A stretch of 23,512 nt of DNA from JBGTBQ01 sp041749275 (GCA_041749275.1 JBGTBQ010000228.1:1-23512); one strand, 5' to 3'. Numbered from the stretch's first letter, positions 8,196-16,213 are shown. Notes: generated from the letters alone by a model not told the origin. Made by a program: numbers and translations.

Positions 8196-9077
8196 CTAAC
8201 CTGCTTCGAACCAGTCGCGCGTCAGGTCGCACCAGAGGACGAGTCCGCGCCAGTCGCCGTATTTTGCATAGAAGCGAGCGATCTTTTTGTCGTCGCACAC
8301 TCGCCCCTTGTTCCGCACCTTCGCAAACTTCGCGCGCACCCACGAATCGAGCGCCAGCACGTCATAGCGCCCGACCAGTTTCAGCAGATTCTCCGCGGCG
8401 TAGTCGCCGACGCCCTTCACCTGCTTCATCTCGCGTTTGAGTTCGGCGGTCGGGAGTTCACTGTTGACCCAGCTCTCCACCATCAACTCGCCGGATGCGA
8501 CGCGATCAGCCAATTCCTTCAGGTAGGGGGCGCGGTATCCGGCGCGCACCACCTCTCGATAAAACTCAAGCGGCTGCTCGGCCATCACCTCCGCTGCTGG
8601 AAAAGTCCGTCCGCCCGCTTTCGACTCACGACCGAGGCTGCCGACCAGCCCCGTCACCATCTTTCTCGTAAGCGACCAAGAGCAGTTGGTCGTCATAATG
8701 GATTTGACGAGGTCTTCATAGACGGTCGGCGAGCGGAGCAAACGCCCGGCGCCATCGCGCGCGATCCATGAGAACTCAGGCACTTCCGACATCACTCCGT
8801 AGAACTCGTTCATGTCGTCGTCGAGGCGGAACATGTGTCGCACTTCGCGCGCGACGCGATCAGTTTCGCGCTTGCCCAAGCGGCGCGAAGGGCTGACGTT
8901 GAGGTGACGCCGGTCGCCGGTGATCGTCAGCGTGACCGGCTCTTTCTCACCGAGGTCGAGCACGCGGAGCAACTTTCCATCGTTGATCCATTCAAATGGA
9001 GCGAGTTCGCTCCAACCGTGGCTGCCGAGCGTGTGCTTGAAGTCGAAGCCGAGTGGCGCTTTGATGTGGATGTCCAT
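8196..9077 (-). CDS. HhH-GPD superfamily DNA glycosylase (AlkA/OGG-like)
   Basis: 293 residues. The N-terminal beta domain resembles that of OGG1/AlkA. The C-terminal half holds the helix-hairpin-helix KGVGDYAAENLLKL and the conserved aspartate D244 in LALDSWVRAKF. At the place where OGG1 and Nth have the Schiff-base lysine this protein has tyrosine (Y226). It is therefore more likely a monofunctional glycosylase of the AlkA kind than a bifunctional lyase; substrate (alkylated or oxidised purine) is not determined. No [4Fe-4S] cysteines are present. AAAGGA lies upstream of the ATG at a spacing of about 12. Divergent from the ATP-grasp gene. Confidence 0.85.
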   Translation of the reverse strand: MDIHIKAPLGFDFKHTLGSHGWSELAPFEWINDGKLLRVLDLGEKEPVTLTITGDRRHLNVSPSRRLGKRETDRVAREVRHMFRLDDDMNEFYGVMSEVPEFSWIARDGAGRLLRSPTVYEDLVKSIMTTNCSWSLTRKMVTGLVGSLGRESKAGGRTFPAAEVMAEQPLEFYREVVRAGYRAPYLKELADRVASGELMVESWVNSELPTAELKREMKQVKGVGDYAAENLLKLVGRYDVLALDSWVRAKFAKVRNKGRVCDDKKIARFYAKYGDWRGLVLWCDLTRDWFEAG

Positions 9078-9244
9078 GCTTGCGGAAATCCTTTCGGGGA
9101 TTGAAAGTCGGCGACAAGCTAGCAGATTCCCACGCGGAAGGCGAACGGATGGCGCACGGGTTTAGAGAATCTTGTGCGACCTGCGCTATCATGCACACGC
9201 TCTGCCGGTGAGGAACCACTTCCGCTCATGGAGGAAAGAGAGTC

Positions 9245-10450
9245 TTGCCTGAAAAACGACCGCTGACGATCCTCTGCATTGCCACCTACGAGAAGGGTCA
9301 GGAGTTCATGCGCGAGTGCAAGCGCCACGGCTGTCGTGTGCTGCTGTTGACGATGGAGAAGCTAGCCGATGTTGACTGGCCGCGTGAGGCGATTGATGAA
9401 TTCTTTTACCTGCCCGAAGGGTATACGCGGGAAGACCTGATTAAGAGCATGAGTTATCTGGCGCGCACGCACGTATTTGATCGTATCGTGCCGCTCGACG
9501 ATTTCGACGTAGAGACCGGCGCCGCGCTCCGCGAGCACCTGCGAATACCGGGCATGGGCGACACCACGGCCCGCTACTTTCGCGACAAGTTGGCGATGCG
9601 CGTCAAGGCGCGCGACCACGGCATCCTCGTCCCTGAGTTCGTCCATGTGCTCAATGACGAACGGATTCGAGAATTTACGAGCCGCGTCGCGCCGCCGTGG
9701 GTCTTGAAGCCACGCTCGGAGGCTTCCGCCGTGGGCATCAAGAAGGTGAGAAGCGATAACGAGCTGTGGCCCACGCTCGACGGACTCGGAGACAAGCGGT
9801 CTTTCTACCTGCTCGAACAGTTCGTGCCCGGCGACATCTTTCACGTTGATTCAATCGTCTGGGAGTCTGAGGTCGTCTTCGCGGCGACGCACAAATATGG
9901 GCAGCCGCCGATGGAGGTGGCGCACGAAGGCGGCGTCTTTATGACGCGCACCAGTCCGCGCACCTCCGTTGACGTACAGGCGCTCGAAGCCCTGAACCGC
10001 GACCTGCTCGGCACGCTCGGTTGCGTGCGCGGCGTCACCCACACCGAATTTATCAAGGGACGCGATGATGGGCGTTTCTATTTTCTCGAAACGGCGGCGC
10101 GCGTCGGCGGCGCGAACATCGCGGAGGTCGTCGAGGCCGCGACCGGCATCAATCTGTGGGTCGAGTGGGCGAAGATTGAGATTGCCGGTGAGAAAGGTGA
10201 GTATGACGTGCCGCCGCACCGCGAAGATTACGCCGGCATCGTCATCTCGCTGGCCCGGCAGGAGCGCCCGGACACTTCTCGTTACGATGATCCGGAAATC
10301 GTCTTCCGCCTTAACAAGAAACACCATGTCGGGCTGCTCGTCGCCTCACCTGACCTGCATCGGGTGGAGCATCTGCTGGAAGAGTACGTCCGTCGCTTCT
10401 CGCATGACTTCTTCGCTTCGATGCCCTCGCCCGATAAGCCGACTAGCTGA
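9245..10450 (+). CDS. ATP-grasp domain protein
   Basis: 401 residues with the carboxylate-amine ligase fold. After an N-terminal pre-ATP-grasp Rossmann-like domain (MPEKRPLTILCIATYEKGQEF), the nucleotide-binding part shows WVLKPRSEASAVGIKKV (lysine of the glycine-rich loop), LEQFVPGDIFHVDSIV, and the metal-binding FIKGRDDGRFYFLETAARVGG with a conserved E and N/G pattern. Such enzymes join a carboxylate to an amine or thiol through an acyl-phosphate. The substrate here is unknown, as no biosynthetic neighbour points to one. Start is TTG, preceded by GGAGG about ten bases upstream. Confidence 0.85.
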   Translation: MPEKRPLTILCIATYEKGQEFMRECKRHGCRVLLLTMEKLADVDWPREAIDEFFYLPEGYTREDLIKSMSYLARTHVFDRIVPLDDFDVETGAALREHLRIPGMGDTTARYFRDKLAMRVKARDHGILVPEFVHVLNDERIREFTSRVAPPWVLKPRSEASAVGIKKVRSDNELWPTLDGLGDKRSFYLLEQFVPGDIFHVDSIVWESEVVFAATHKYGQPPMEVAHEGGVFMTRTSPRTSVDVQALEALNRDLLGTLGCVRGVTHTEFIKGRDDGRFYFLETAARVGGANIAEVVEAATGINLWVEWAKIEIAGEKGEYDVPPHREDYAGIVISLARQERPDTSRYDDPEIVFRLNKKHHVGLLVASPDLHRVEHLLEEYVRRFSHDFFASMPSPDKPTS

Positions 10451-10482
10451 ACATCGGAAAATTCTTCAAACGCTGAAGACCG

Positions 10483-11178
10483 CTATTTCTGTTTTTCCAG
10501 CAGCGGCTTCAAATAACGATAGACCGTCTCCGCTACGATCTTCGTCCCTTCAGCGTTCGGGTGGACACGATCATCCAGATTGAGCGAGGCGACGCCCGCG
10601 ACGCCTTCGAGGAAGAAGGGAATCAACGTCACGTCGTGTTCGCTGGCGAGCGCACGAAAGGCATCATGAATCTCACGCTGATACTCTTGGCCCGCGTTCG
10701 TCGTCGTATACATCCCCGCGAGCAGGACGACGACGCCGCGCGCCTTTGCGCGACGGATGATCTCGCCGAGATTCTTCTTCGTTTCCGCGACCGGCTGGCC
10801 CCGTAAAAAATCGTTCGCGCCGAGTTCGAGAATTAGAAAGCGCACCTCGCCGCCGTCGAGCGACCAGTCAACGCGCCGCAGTCCGCCCGCCGATGTGTCG
10901 CCTGAAACCCCGGCGTTGACCACCTCGTATTTGTATCCGTCCGCGTCGAGCTTCCGCTGCAACAGGGACGGGTAGCTCTCGGCTGGCGTGAGGCCGTAGC
11001 CGGCGGTTAAGCTGTCTCCGAAAGCGACGATCTTCGGCAGGGTTGCTGATTCGGATGTGACGGGCGGCGTCAATGGATTGGCCGCATCGGTTTTGCGCGC
11101 GGAAGGTTCGCCATTGCCTCCGCAACCTGTCAGCAGCGCCGCGATCATAAGACTGAATCCGAGAAGTATTTCTTTCAT
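10483..11178 (-). CDS. TesA-like GDSL/SGNH esterase lipoprotein
   Basis: 231 residues from the ATG at 11178. The first 19 residues form a lipoprotein signal (MKEILLGFSLMIAALLTGC) with lipobox LLTG-C19. A low-complexity linker is followed by the SGNH hydrolase blocks: IVAFGDSLTAGYGL (nucleophile Ser), VSGDTS, LELGANDFL and DRVHPNAEG (Asp-His pair). This is the arylesterase/TesA type, which hydrolyses esters or acyl thioesters in the periplasm. An in-frame GTG at 11211 is a possible longer start but would destroy the short lipoprotein signal. It is divergent from the YbbA/YbbP genes, an arrangement also seen in Escherichia coli (tesA-ybbA-ybbP). The two ATG codons overlap within CATG. Confidence 0.9.
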   Translation of the reverse strand: MKEILLGFSLMIAALLTGCGGNGEPSARKTDAANPLTPPVTSESATLPKIVAFGDSLTAGYGLTPAESYPSLLQRKLDADGYKYEVVNAGVSGDTSAGGLRRVDWSLDGGEVRFLILELGANDFLRGQPVAETKKNLGEIIRRAKARGVVVLLAGMYTTTNAGQEYQREIHDAFRALASEHDVTLIPFFLEGVAGVASLNLDDRVHPNAEGTKIVAETVYRYLKPLLEKQK

Positions 11179-11902
11179 GATTGAATTATACAAGGTTTCC
11201 AAAACAGTCACTTCCGGCGTGGAAGATTTGACGATCCTTCACTCGCTCGACCTCGTTATCCCGGACGGCCAGTTCGTCGCCGTCATTGGCCCATCGGGCA
11301 GCGGCAAGTCAACGCTGCTCGGTCTCGTCGCCGGTCTCGACGCCCCGACGGCGGGGACAATTAAAATTGACGGCGAAGACATCACACGCCTCGGCGAGGA
11401 CGCGCTGGCGACTTTGCGGGGCCGCAAGATCGGCTTCGTTTTCCAGTCCTTCCACCTGATTCCCTCGATGACTGCCTTCGAGAACGTGCTCGCGCCGATG
11501 GAGATTGCGGGGCGGCGCGACGCGCGCGAACGCGCGAGCCTTCTGCTCGAAGACACGGGTTTGACGGCGCGCGCGCATCACTATCCATCGCAACTATCGG
11601 GCGGCGAGCAGCAACGCGTCGCCGTCGCGCGCGCCTTCGCCAACGACCCTAAAATCCTGCTCGCCGATGAGCCGACCGGCAACCTCGATACGCGCAACGG
11701 ACAGCACGTCTTCGAGTTGATGCTGGAGCTGAACCGCCAGCGCGGCACAACGCTCGTCCTCGTCACGCACGAGCGCGAACTGGCGGAGATAGCCGACCGC
11801 CAGATTCACCTCCGTGATGGAAGGGTAGTCGCCGATATGAAAAAGCCGGGAACTGGTGAGGACGACTTGAAGGAAGTCGAGTTGGAGGAGGTCGGACAGT
11901 GA
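11177..11902 (+). CDS. YbbA-type ABC transporter ATPase
   Basis: 241 residues. Walker A GPSGSGKST (38-46), the ABC signature LSGGEQQRV, Walker B KILLADEPTG and the switch histidine in LVLVTHE are all intact. The sequence is of the MacB/LolD/YbbA group that drives FtsX-like permeases. The ATG at 11177 begins one base inside the start codon of the divergent lipoprotein. The stop codon overlaps the permease GTG by four bases, so the ATPase and permease are coupled. The cluster with a TesA-like esterase and a YbbP-like permease is conserved in proteobacteria; the transported substrate is not firmly known. Confidence 0.93.
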   Translation: MIELYKVSKTVTSGVEDLTILHSLDLVIPDGQFVAVIGPSGSGKSTLLGLVAGLDAPTAGTIKIDGEDITRLGEDALATLRGRKIGFVFQSFHLIPSMTAFENVLAPMEIAGRRDARERASLLLEDTGLTARAHHYPSQLSGGEQQRVAVARAFANDPKILLADEPTGNLDTRNGQHVFELMLELNRQRGTTLVLVTHERELAEIADRQIHLRDGRVVADMKKPGTGEDDLKEVELEEVGQ

Positions 11903-14427
11903 AGTTCGTCCTCAACATGGCGCGGCGTGAGCTACGCTCTTCGTGGCGGCGTCTGCTCTTCTTCTTTCTCTGCGTTGGCCTCGGCGTGGGCAGTATCATC
12001 GCTCTGCGCTCGATCATCCGGAACATCAATCGCGCGGTGACGGGCGAGGCGCGACAGTTGATGACCGCTGACGTGCAGGTCGAAACGACGCGCGAATGGA
12101 CGAGCGAGGCGCTGGATGCAATCGCCCGGACGGCGCGGCCTCCGCTCGCCGTCGCGCGCACCGAGACCATCGAAGCGCCGACGATGGCCCGCCCCTCTGA
12201 CACGTCGCGCGGCGGAGCCGTGATGATCGAGCTGAAGGGGGTCGAGCCGCCTTTCCCGCTCTATGGTGAATTCAAACTCGCCGACGGGATTTCTTTTGAC
12301 CACACGCTCCTCGCGGGCGGCGGGACGGTGGTCGCGCCGCTTCTGCTTGAACGTCTTGGTCTGAAAGTCGGTGATGATGTACGAATCGGCAGCAAGGACT
12401 TCCGCATCCGCGGCGTGACGAAACAGGAGCCGGGCAGCGGGGGGGGCTTTCGCCTCGGCCCGCGCGTCTTCGTCGAGCGCGGGAGCCTCGAAGAGGCGGG
12501 GCTGACCGGCTTCGGCAGTCGCGCAAGGCGGAAGATTCTTTTCAAGACGCCGGAAGGCGAGACGGAGAACTTAGTCAGAGCGTTGCGCGCGGAGTTGGGG
12601 AACAATCTCTTCAACGTTCGTTCGTACCGCGACTCAGAAGAGAATCTCGGTGAACAATTCCGGCGGTCGGAAAATTATCTTTCGCTGACGGGCCTCGTCA
12701 TTCTCGTCCTCGGCGGGATCGGCGTCTCATCCGTCACGCGCGTTTTCATCGAGCAGAAAAAGAAGACCATCGCCATCCTCAAATGCGTGGGCGGCACGGG
12801 CCGTCAACTCACCGCCGCATACCTCGCGCAAGTTGTGTCGCTCGGTCTGGCCGGGAGCCTGCTTGGCGTCGGGCTGGCGAAGGGTGCGCTCGTGTTCGTT
12901 CACGCGCGTTTCGCCGAAAGTCTGCCGCCGAACATGGGCTATGGTCTGAGCGGCGATGCCGTCGCGCAGGGCGTCGGCATGGGACTTCTCATCTCGCTCC
13001 TTTTCTCGGCGCTGCCGCTTCTTAGAATTCGCGGCATCCGTCCCAGTATGCTCCTGCGCGAAGCGGACGAAGCTCTCCCACGCCGTCGCCTCGACGTGCT
13101 GCGTTGGGCGGTCGGGCTTGGAGTGGTCACCGGCCTGATTCTTTTGGCGGCATGGCAGGCGGGGTCGCTCCGCGTCGGCGCCTTCTTCATCGGAGGCATC
13201 GGCGTGGCGGCGGCGCTGCTCTACGCCGCCGCGTGGTTGCTCATTTTTTTGCTGCGGCAGGCGCGGCGCGCGGGTTCCTTCTCACTGCGGCAGGGGATCA
13301 ATAGTTTGCACCGGCCCGGCAACCAGACGCGCGTCATTGTGATGGCGGTCGGCCTCGGAGTCTTTCTAGTGATGTCGGTTCAGTCGCTCTCGTCCAACCT
13401 GCTCGGCGAGTTCGACATGACGAAGCGCGGAAACCTGCCAAACATGTACTTGATTGATGTGCAGAAGGATCAGGTGGAGGGCGTCGTTAAATTCGTCGAA
13501 GGGATAACGGGCGGGCGTCCCGAAATGATCCCGACTTTACGCGCGCGTATCGTGGCGGTCAACGGGCAGACGATTGATCTCGACGCGGAGGGCGTGCGAC
13601 GCGAGCGCGGGATGCTGGGGCGCGAGTACGTCGTCACTTACCGCCCGCAATTGGACTCCAACGAGACGCTTATCGGCGGAAAATTCTGGGACGCGACGCC
13701 CGCGATTGAGCCGGAGATTTCCATCGAGGAGGGATTGCGCGGCGTCGCGGGGATTGACCTCGGCGCGATGGTGACGTTTGACATACAGGGGCGCAAAGTG
13801 ACGGCGCGAGTGACGAGCGTCCGCGAAGTTGACTGGCGCAATTCGCGCACGGGTTTTCTCGTCGTCTTCCGACCGGGCACGCTCGACAACGCCCCGCAAT
13901 CGTTTGTCGGCGCGCTCGACGCGCCAGTCAATGAGCCTGAACGCTCGCGCTTTCAGAGCGGTCTGCTCGAACTATACCCGAACGTGATGGCGATTGACGT
14001 GGCCGACATCATTCGCGGTGTAAGCCGCATCCTCGACAACATCACGCTCGCCGTGACCTTCATCGGCAGTTTCGTACTGCTCTGCGGCGGGCTAATCCTC
14101 GTCGGCTCCATCGCAATGACCAAGTTTCAGCGCGTCTATGAGGCAGCCGTATTGAAGACGCTCGGCGCGAAGCGGCAGACGATTCTCGCCATCCTGTTGA
14201 TCGAATATGGTTTGCTGGGCGCCGTCGCCGGTCTGATTGGCGGCGCGGCGGCGGCGGTGCTCTCGTTTGCGATTGCGCGTTACGTCTTCGAGATAAGGTG
14301 GGAGTTCTCGCCGGCGATCAGTCTGACGGGTGTCGCCGCGACCGTGCTGCTCGTCTGTGTGGTGGGAGCCTTGTCGAGTCTCGACGTGCTGGCACGGAAA
14401 CCGCTGGCGATTCTGAGGTCGGGCTGA
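11899..14427 (+). CDS. YbbP-type FtsX-domain ABC permease
   Basis: 842 residues. A membrane helix near the N-terminus (residues about 17-36) is followed by a ~230-residue extracytoplasmic domain, three helices of the first FtsX unit (about 260-375), two to four further helices (about 400-450 and 480-500), a second soluble domain, and three C-terminal helices forming a second FtsX unit. This matches YbbP, a long permease with two FtsX units, in contrast to four-helix MacB. The GTG start overlaps the ATPase stop by four bases. A strong terminator follows. Confidence 0.9.
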   Translation: MKFVLNMARRELRSSWRRLLFFFLCVGLGVGSIIALRSIIRNINRAVTGEARQLMTADVQVETTREWTSEALDAIARTARPPLAVARTETIEAPTMARPSDTSRGGAVMIELKGVEPPFPLYGEFKLADGISFDHTLLAGGGTVVAPLLLERLGLKVGDDVRIGSKDFRIRGVTKQEPGSGGGFRLGPRVFVERGSLEEAGLTGFGSRARRKILFKTPEGETENLVRALRAELGNNLFNVRSYRDSEENLGEQFRRSENYLSLTGLVILVLGGIGVSSVTRVFIEQKKKTIAILKCVGGTGRQLTAAYLAQVVSLGLAGSLLGVGLAKGALVFVHARFAESLPPNMGYGLSGDAVAQGVGMGLLISLLFSALPLLRIRGIRPSMLLREADEALPRRRLDVLRWAVGLGVVTGLILLAAWQAGSLRVGAFFIGGIGVAAALLYAAAWLLIFLLRQARRAGSFSLRQGINSLHRPGNQTRVIVMAVGLGVFLVMSVQSLSSNLLGEFDMTKRGNLPNMYLIDVQKDQVEGVVKFVEGITGGRPEMIPTLRARIVAVNGQTIDLDAEGVRRERGMLGREYVVTYRPQLDSNETLIGGKFWDATPAIEPEISIEEGLRGVAGIDLGAMVTFDIQGRKVTARVTSVREVDWRNSRTGFLVVFRPGTLDNAPQSFVGALDAPVNEPERSRFQSGLLELYPNVMAIDVADIIRGVSRILDNITLAVTFIGSFVLLCGGLILVGSIAMTKFQRVYEAAVLKTLGAKRQTILAILLIEYGLLGAVAGLIGGAAAAVLSFAIARYVFEIRWEFSPAISLTGVAATVLLVCVVGALSSLDVLARKPLAILRSG

Positions 14428-14456
14428 AGCTATAGCGTTACTTGTTGAAATAAAGA

Positions 14457-14498
14457 GGTGGCGCGGAAAGCTCTGTCTTTTCGCGCCACCCCATTTTT
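14457..14498 (+). terminator. Rho-independent terminator after YbbP
   Basis: Stem arms at 14457-14470 and 14477-14490 (14 bp with one mismatch) are followed by CCATTTTT. It closes the YbbA-YbbP operon. The next 162 bases (14499-14660) show no gene I can support on either strand. Confidence 0.8.
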
Positions 14499-14660
14499 AT
14501 GGCGTGCTTGTCGGTTGGATGAAATCTTATTGCGACTTGTGGGTGGGGGAGAATCCGGGATTGTCCCGGAAGTCATTACGGCTCGTGTGGCGTTCGATGA
14601 ATTATCTCAACGAAATCGCGGAAAAAACCCGGACGCGATCTATCTTTACGGTTTTGATGT

Positions 14661-15128
14661 TCAGAAGACGAAGGCCATCTCGGTCACAGGTTTCAAATCC
14701 GGCTCGACCCAGCAGCCACGCGCGCTCGGCGAAAAAAGTCGTTCACGCGAGTAGTACGTGAGCGGCAAATTCTTGTCCGCACGATTGATCAACTCGTTGG
14801 CGAGAGCGACCAGCGAACAGCCTTCGTTGCGGTTGCTGTCGAGGAAGGCGTAAACGTGGCGCAGCCAGAAGAGAGTCAACGTTTCGTTATAGCCGCGTTC
14901 GCGCGTGGTGACGATGCCGTTGGCTGCGTTGAAACGCTTGATCCCAGTGCGGACGAGATGGACGGCTTCGGGCCAGTCGTGATGCAGTAGATACCAGAGC
15001 GCGACCGTAAGGTGCGCGGCGTGCGTCCACTCGGCGAAAGGGAGCGTACAGGACTCGAACGAGCGGACGAGCGCTTCGATCTCGGCGGCTGATTCATAAT
15101 GCGGGGATGCGATGCGTGTGGCGCTCAT
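14661..15128 (-). CDS. Conserved protein of unknown function
   Basis: 155 residues, probably cytoplasmic, all helical in appearance. It contains FAEWTHAAHLTVALWYLLHH and GYNETLTLFWLRHVYAFLD, with three conserved-looking histidines. I have the impression of a widespread uncharacterised family with the pattern W-T-H-x2-H-L, but I cannot name it. AGGAG lies eight bases upstream of the ATG. It is directly downstream of, and co-oriented with, the tRNA array; between them lie the 3' copy of the 19-bp inverted repeat and a run of seven T on the minus strand (15144-15150). It could therefore be read from the array transcript or be insulated from it. Confidence 0.7.
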   Translation of the reverse strand: MSATRIASPHYESAAEIEALVRSFESCTLPFAEWTHAAHLTVALWYLLHHDWPEAVHLVRTGIKRFNAANGIVTTRERGYNETLTLFWLRHVYAFLDSNRNEGCSLVALANELINRADKNLPLTYYSRERLFSPSARGCWVEPDLKPVTEMAFVF

Positions 15129-15151
15129 CGGTTTCGACTCCTGAAAAAAAG

Positions 15152-15170
15152 AATTGAAGTGTCTGGTGAG
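15152..15170 (-). repeat. 19-bp inverted repeat, 3' copy (trailer side of the tRNA array)
   Basis: Reads AATTGAAGTGTCTGGTGAG on the plus strand and is the exact reverse complement of 19508-19526. Together the copies bracket all tRNA genes. On the transcribed (minus) strand it reads CTCACCAGACACTTCAATT and is followed at once by C and seven T. Confidence 0.9.
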
Positions 15171-15192
15171 ATGCGGATAAGTAGCAAAGTGA

Positions 15193-15264
15193 CTGCGGAG
15201 AAAGGAATCGAACCTCTACGACCAGTTTCAGAGACTGGCAGCCTGCCGGTTAGCTGACTCCGCA
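15193..15264 (-). tRNA. tRNA-Gln(CTG)
   Basis: Anticodon loop CTCTGAA; acceptor TGCGGAG/CTCCGCA with U1-A72 and G73, both typical of bacterial glutamine tRNA. No CCA encoded. Last gene of the array. Confidence 0.9.
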
Positions 15265-15273
15265 AGAAAAGAA

Positions 15274-15345
15274 TCGCGGCGGGAAGAATCGAACTTACCG
15301 TCAATCGGTTATCAACCGAACGCTCTCCCATTGAGCTACGCCGCG
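15274..15345 (-). tRNA. tRNA-Ile(GAT)
   Basis: Anticodon loop TTGATAA; acceptor CGCGGCG/CGCCGCG, A73. One mismatch in the T-stem and one at the foot of the anticodon stem. Confidence 0.88.
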
Positions 15346-15351
15346 AGACGA

Positions 15352-15424
15352 TTGACCCGACGAGGCTCGAACTCGCACTTCACAGATTAAAAGTCTGCCG
15401 CACTGCCACTCGTGCTCCGGGTCA
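15352..15424 (-). tRNA. tRNA-Lys(TTT)
   Basis: Anticodon loop CTTTTAA in stem GCAGA/TCTGT; acceptor TGACCCG/CGGGTCA; T-loop TTCGAGC; A73. Confidence 0.9.
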
Positions 15425-15436
15425 GCGAGAAAGAAA

Positions 15437-15508
15437 CTGTGGCGGAAGGATTCGAACCTTCGGTAACCGCATTAACAGTGCGGCGCCTTACCGCTTGGCT
15501 ACGCCACA
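15437..15508 (-). tRNA. tRNA-Asn(GTT)
   Basis: Anticodon loop CTGTTAA in stem CCGCA/TGCGG; acceptor TGTGGCG/CGCCACA with G73, as expected for asparagine. Confidence 0.92.
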
Positions 15509-15514
15509 TCGAAG

Positions 15515-15598
15515 TGGTCGCGGGGACGGGAATCGAACCCGCCTTTCAGTTGAGGACGGCTTATGAGACCGCCAAGCCCGCCAGGGCTTATCCCCGCA
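15515..15598 (-). tRNA. tRNA with CAT anticodon and extended variable arm
   Basis: Anticodon loop CTCATAA. Acceptor TGCGGGG/CCCCGCG with a non-Watson-Crick U1-G72, A73 and an encoded CCA. The U1-G72 pair recalls the unpaired 1-72 of initiator tRNA, but the three G-C pairs of the initiator anticodon stem are absent. About 13 bases separate anticodon stem and T-stem, far longer than the usual 5 for a Met tRNA. Could be Met, fMet or Ile2 (lysidine). Confidence 0.75.
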
Positions 15599-15611
15599 TA
15601 TTTTGCATTGA

Positions 15612-15685
15612 TGGATTGGGAGAGATTCGAACTCTCACCTAACAGTTTGCAAGACTGTCGCTCTGCCGAATTGAGCTACCAACCC
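15612..15685 (-). tRNA. tRNA-Ala(TGC)
   Basis: Anticodon loop CTTGCAA; acceptor GGGTTGG/CCAATCC gives the G3-U70 pair that defines alanine identity; A73. Confidence 0.94.
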
Positions 15686-15700
15686 GTAAACCTACGTTAA

Positions 15701-15774
15701 TTGCGGAGGCGGGATTCGAACCCGCGACCATCGGTTTATGAGACCGCCGCACCTGCCGTCCGTGCTCCTCCGCA
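15701..15774 (-). tRNA. tRNA-Met(CAT) (or Ile2)
   Basis: Anticodon loop CTCATAA, acceptor TGCGGAG/CTCCGCA, A73, normal short variable loop, one G-A mismatch at the foot of the anticodon stem. Its acceptor stem is identical to that of the Gln(CTG) gene in the same array. Confidence 0.85.
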
Positions 15775-15787
15775 ATAAGTTGATGAA

Positions 15788-15870
15788 AGCCCGCGGAGGA
15801 GTCGAACCTCGCGCCTGTCCGCCCGGCTCTTGAAGGTTCGGTTTAGAAGACCGACGCCGGGTGCGCGGGC
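15788..15870 (-). tRNA. Aberrant tRNA-Arg(TCT), D-arm missing or displaced
   Basis: Acceptor GCCCGCG/CGCGGGC and T-arm GAGG/TTCGACT/CCTC are good. The anticodon arm TCGGT-CTTCTAA-ACCGA begins only nine or ten bases after the acceptor, leaving no room for a D-arm. After it comes a 25-base region containing GCC-GGGCGGACA-GGC, which looks like a D-arm in the wrong place. CCCGGC before the anticodon arm can pair with GCCGGG after it. T73, no CCA. Confidence 0.6.
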
Positions 15871-15880
15871 CATCCGAAGA

Positions 15881-15954
15881 AGGCGATGGTGGGAGTCGAA
15901 CCCACACGCTGTCGTTTACGAGACGACTGCTCTGCCGGTTGGAGCTACATCGCC
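15881..15954 (-). tRNA. tRNA-Thr(CGT)
   Basis: Anticodon loop CTCGTAA in a perfect stem GTCGT/ACGAC; acceptor GGCGATG/CATCGCC; T-loop TTCGACT; T73. It is the only threonine tRNA of the array and reads ACG only. Confidence 0.9.
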
Positions 15955-15970
15955 GGATAAAAAAAGTGGA

Positions 15971-16047
15971 CGGGGCGTGAGGGGCAGTCATCCTCGCGCT
16001 CTACACGTCACGGGCGGTCGCGTTCCGCCGGACTGAGCCACGCCCCG
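15971..16047 (-). pseudogene. Degenerate tRNA-like cassette
   Basis: Occupies exactly one tRNA slot. The acceptor CGGGGCG/CGCCCCG and a near-normal D-arm start (TGGCTCAGTCCGG) are kept. The T-loop TTCGA is lost (ATGACTG instead) and no plausible anticodon stem can be drawn. Probably a decayed tRNA gene, or a tRNA-like RNA with another role. Confidence 0.55.
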
Positions 16048-16058
16048 AAGTAGATTGA

Positions 16059-16133
16059 TGGCCGGTGAAGGAGTCGAACCTTCGACATCCAGTTTGTAAG
16101 ACTGGCGCTCTAGCCTGTCTGAGCTAACCGGCC
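16059..16133 (-). tRNA. tRNA-Val(TAC)
   Basis: Anticodon loop CTTACAA in stem CCAGT/ACTGG; acceptor GGCCGGT/ACCGGCC; canonical D-arm and T-arm; A73. Confidence 0.94.
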
Positions 16134-16140
16134 CGGTGAA

Positions 16141-16213
16141 TGGTCGGAGCCGGAATCGCACCGGCGTCTTCGCTTTTTCAGAGCGATGCTAAACCTGTCT
16201 CAGCTATCCGACC
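16141..16213 (-). tRNA. tRNA-Phe(GAA)
   Basis: Anticodon loop CTGAAAA; acceptor GGTCGGA/TCCGACC; A73. The T-loop is TGCGATT instead of TTCGATT, as also seen in the tRNA-like structure at 20011-20091. Confidence 0.9.

Noticed and set aside
14458..14754. Plus-strand frame of 98 codons between YbbP and the array
   Set aside because: It begins within the terminator hairpin and runs antisense into the 155-residue gene; no ribosome binding site.
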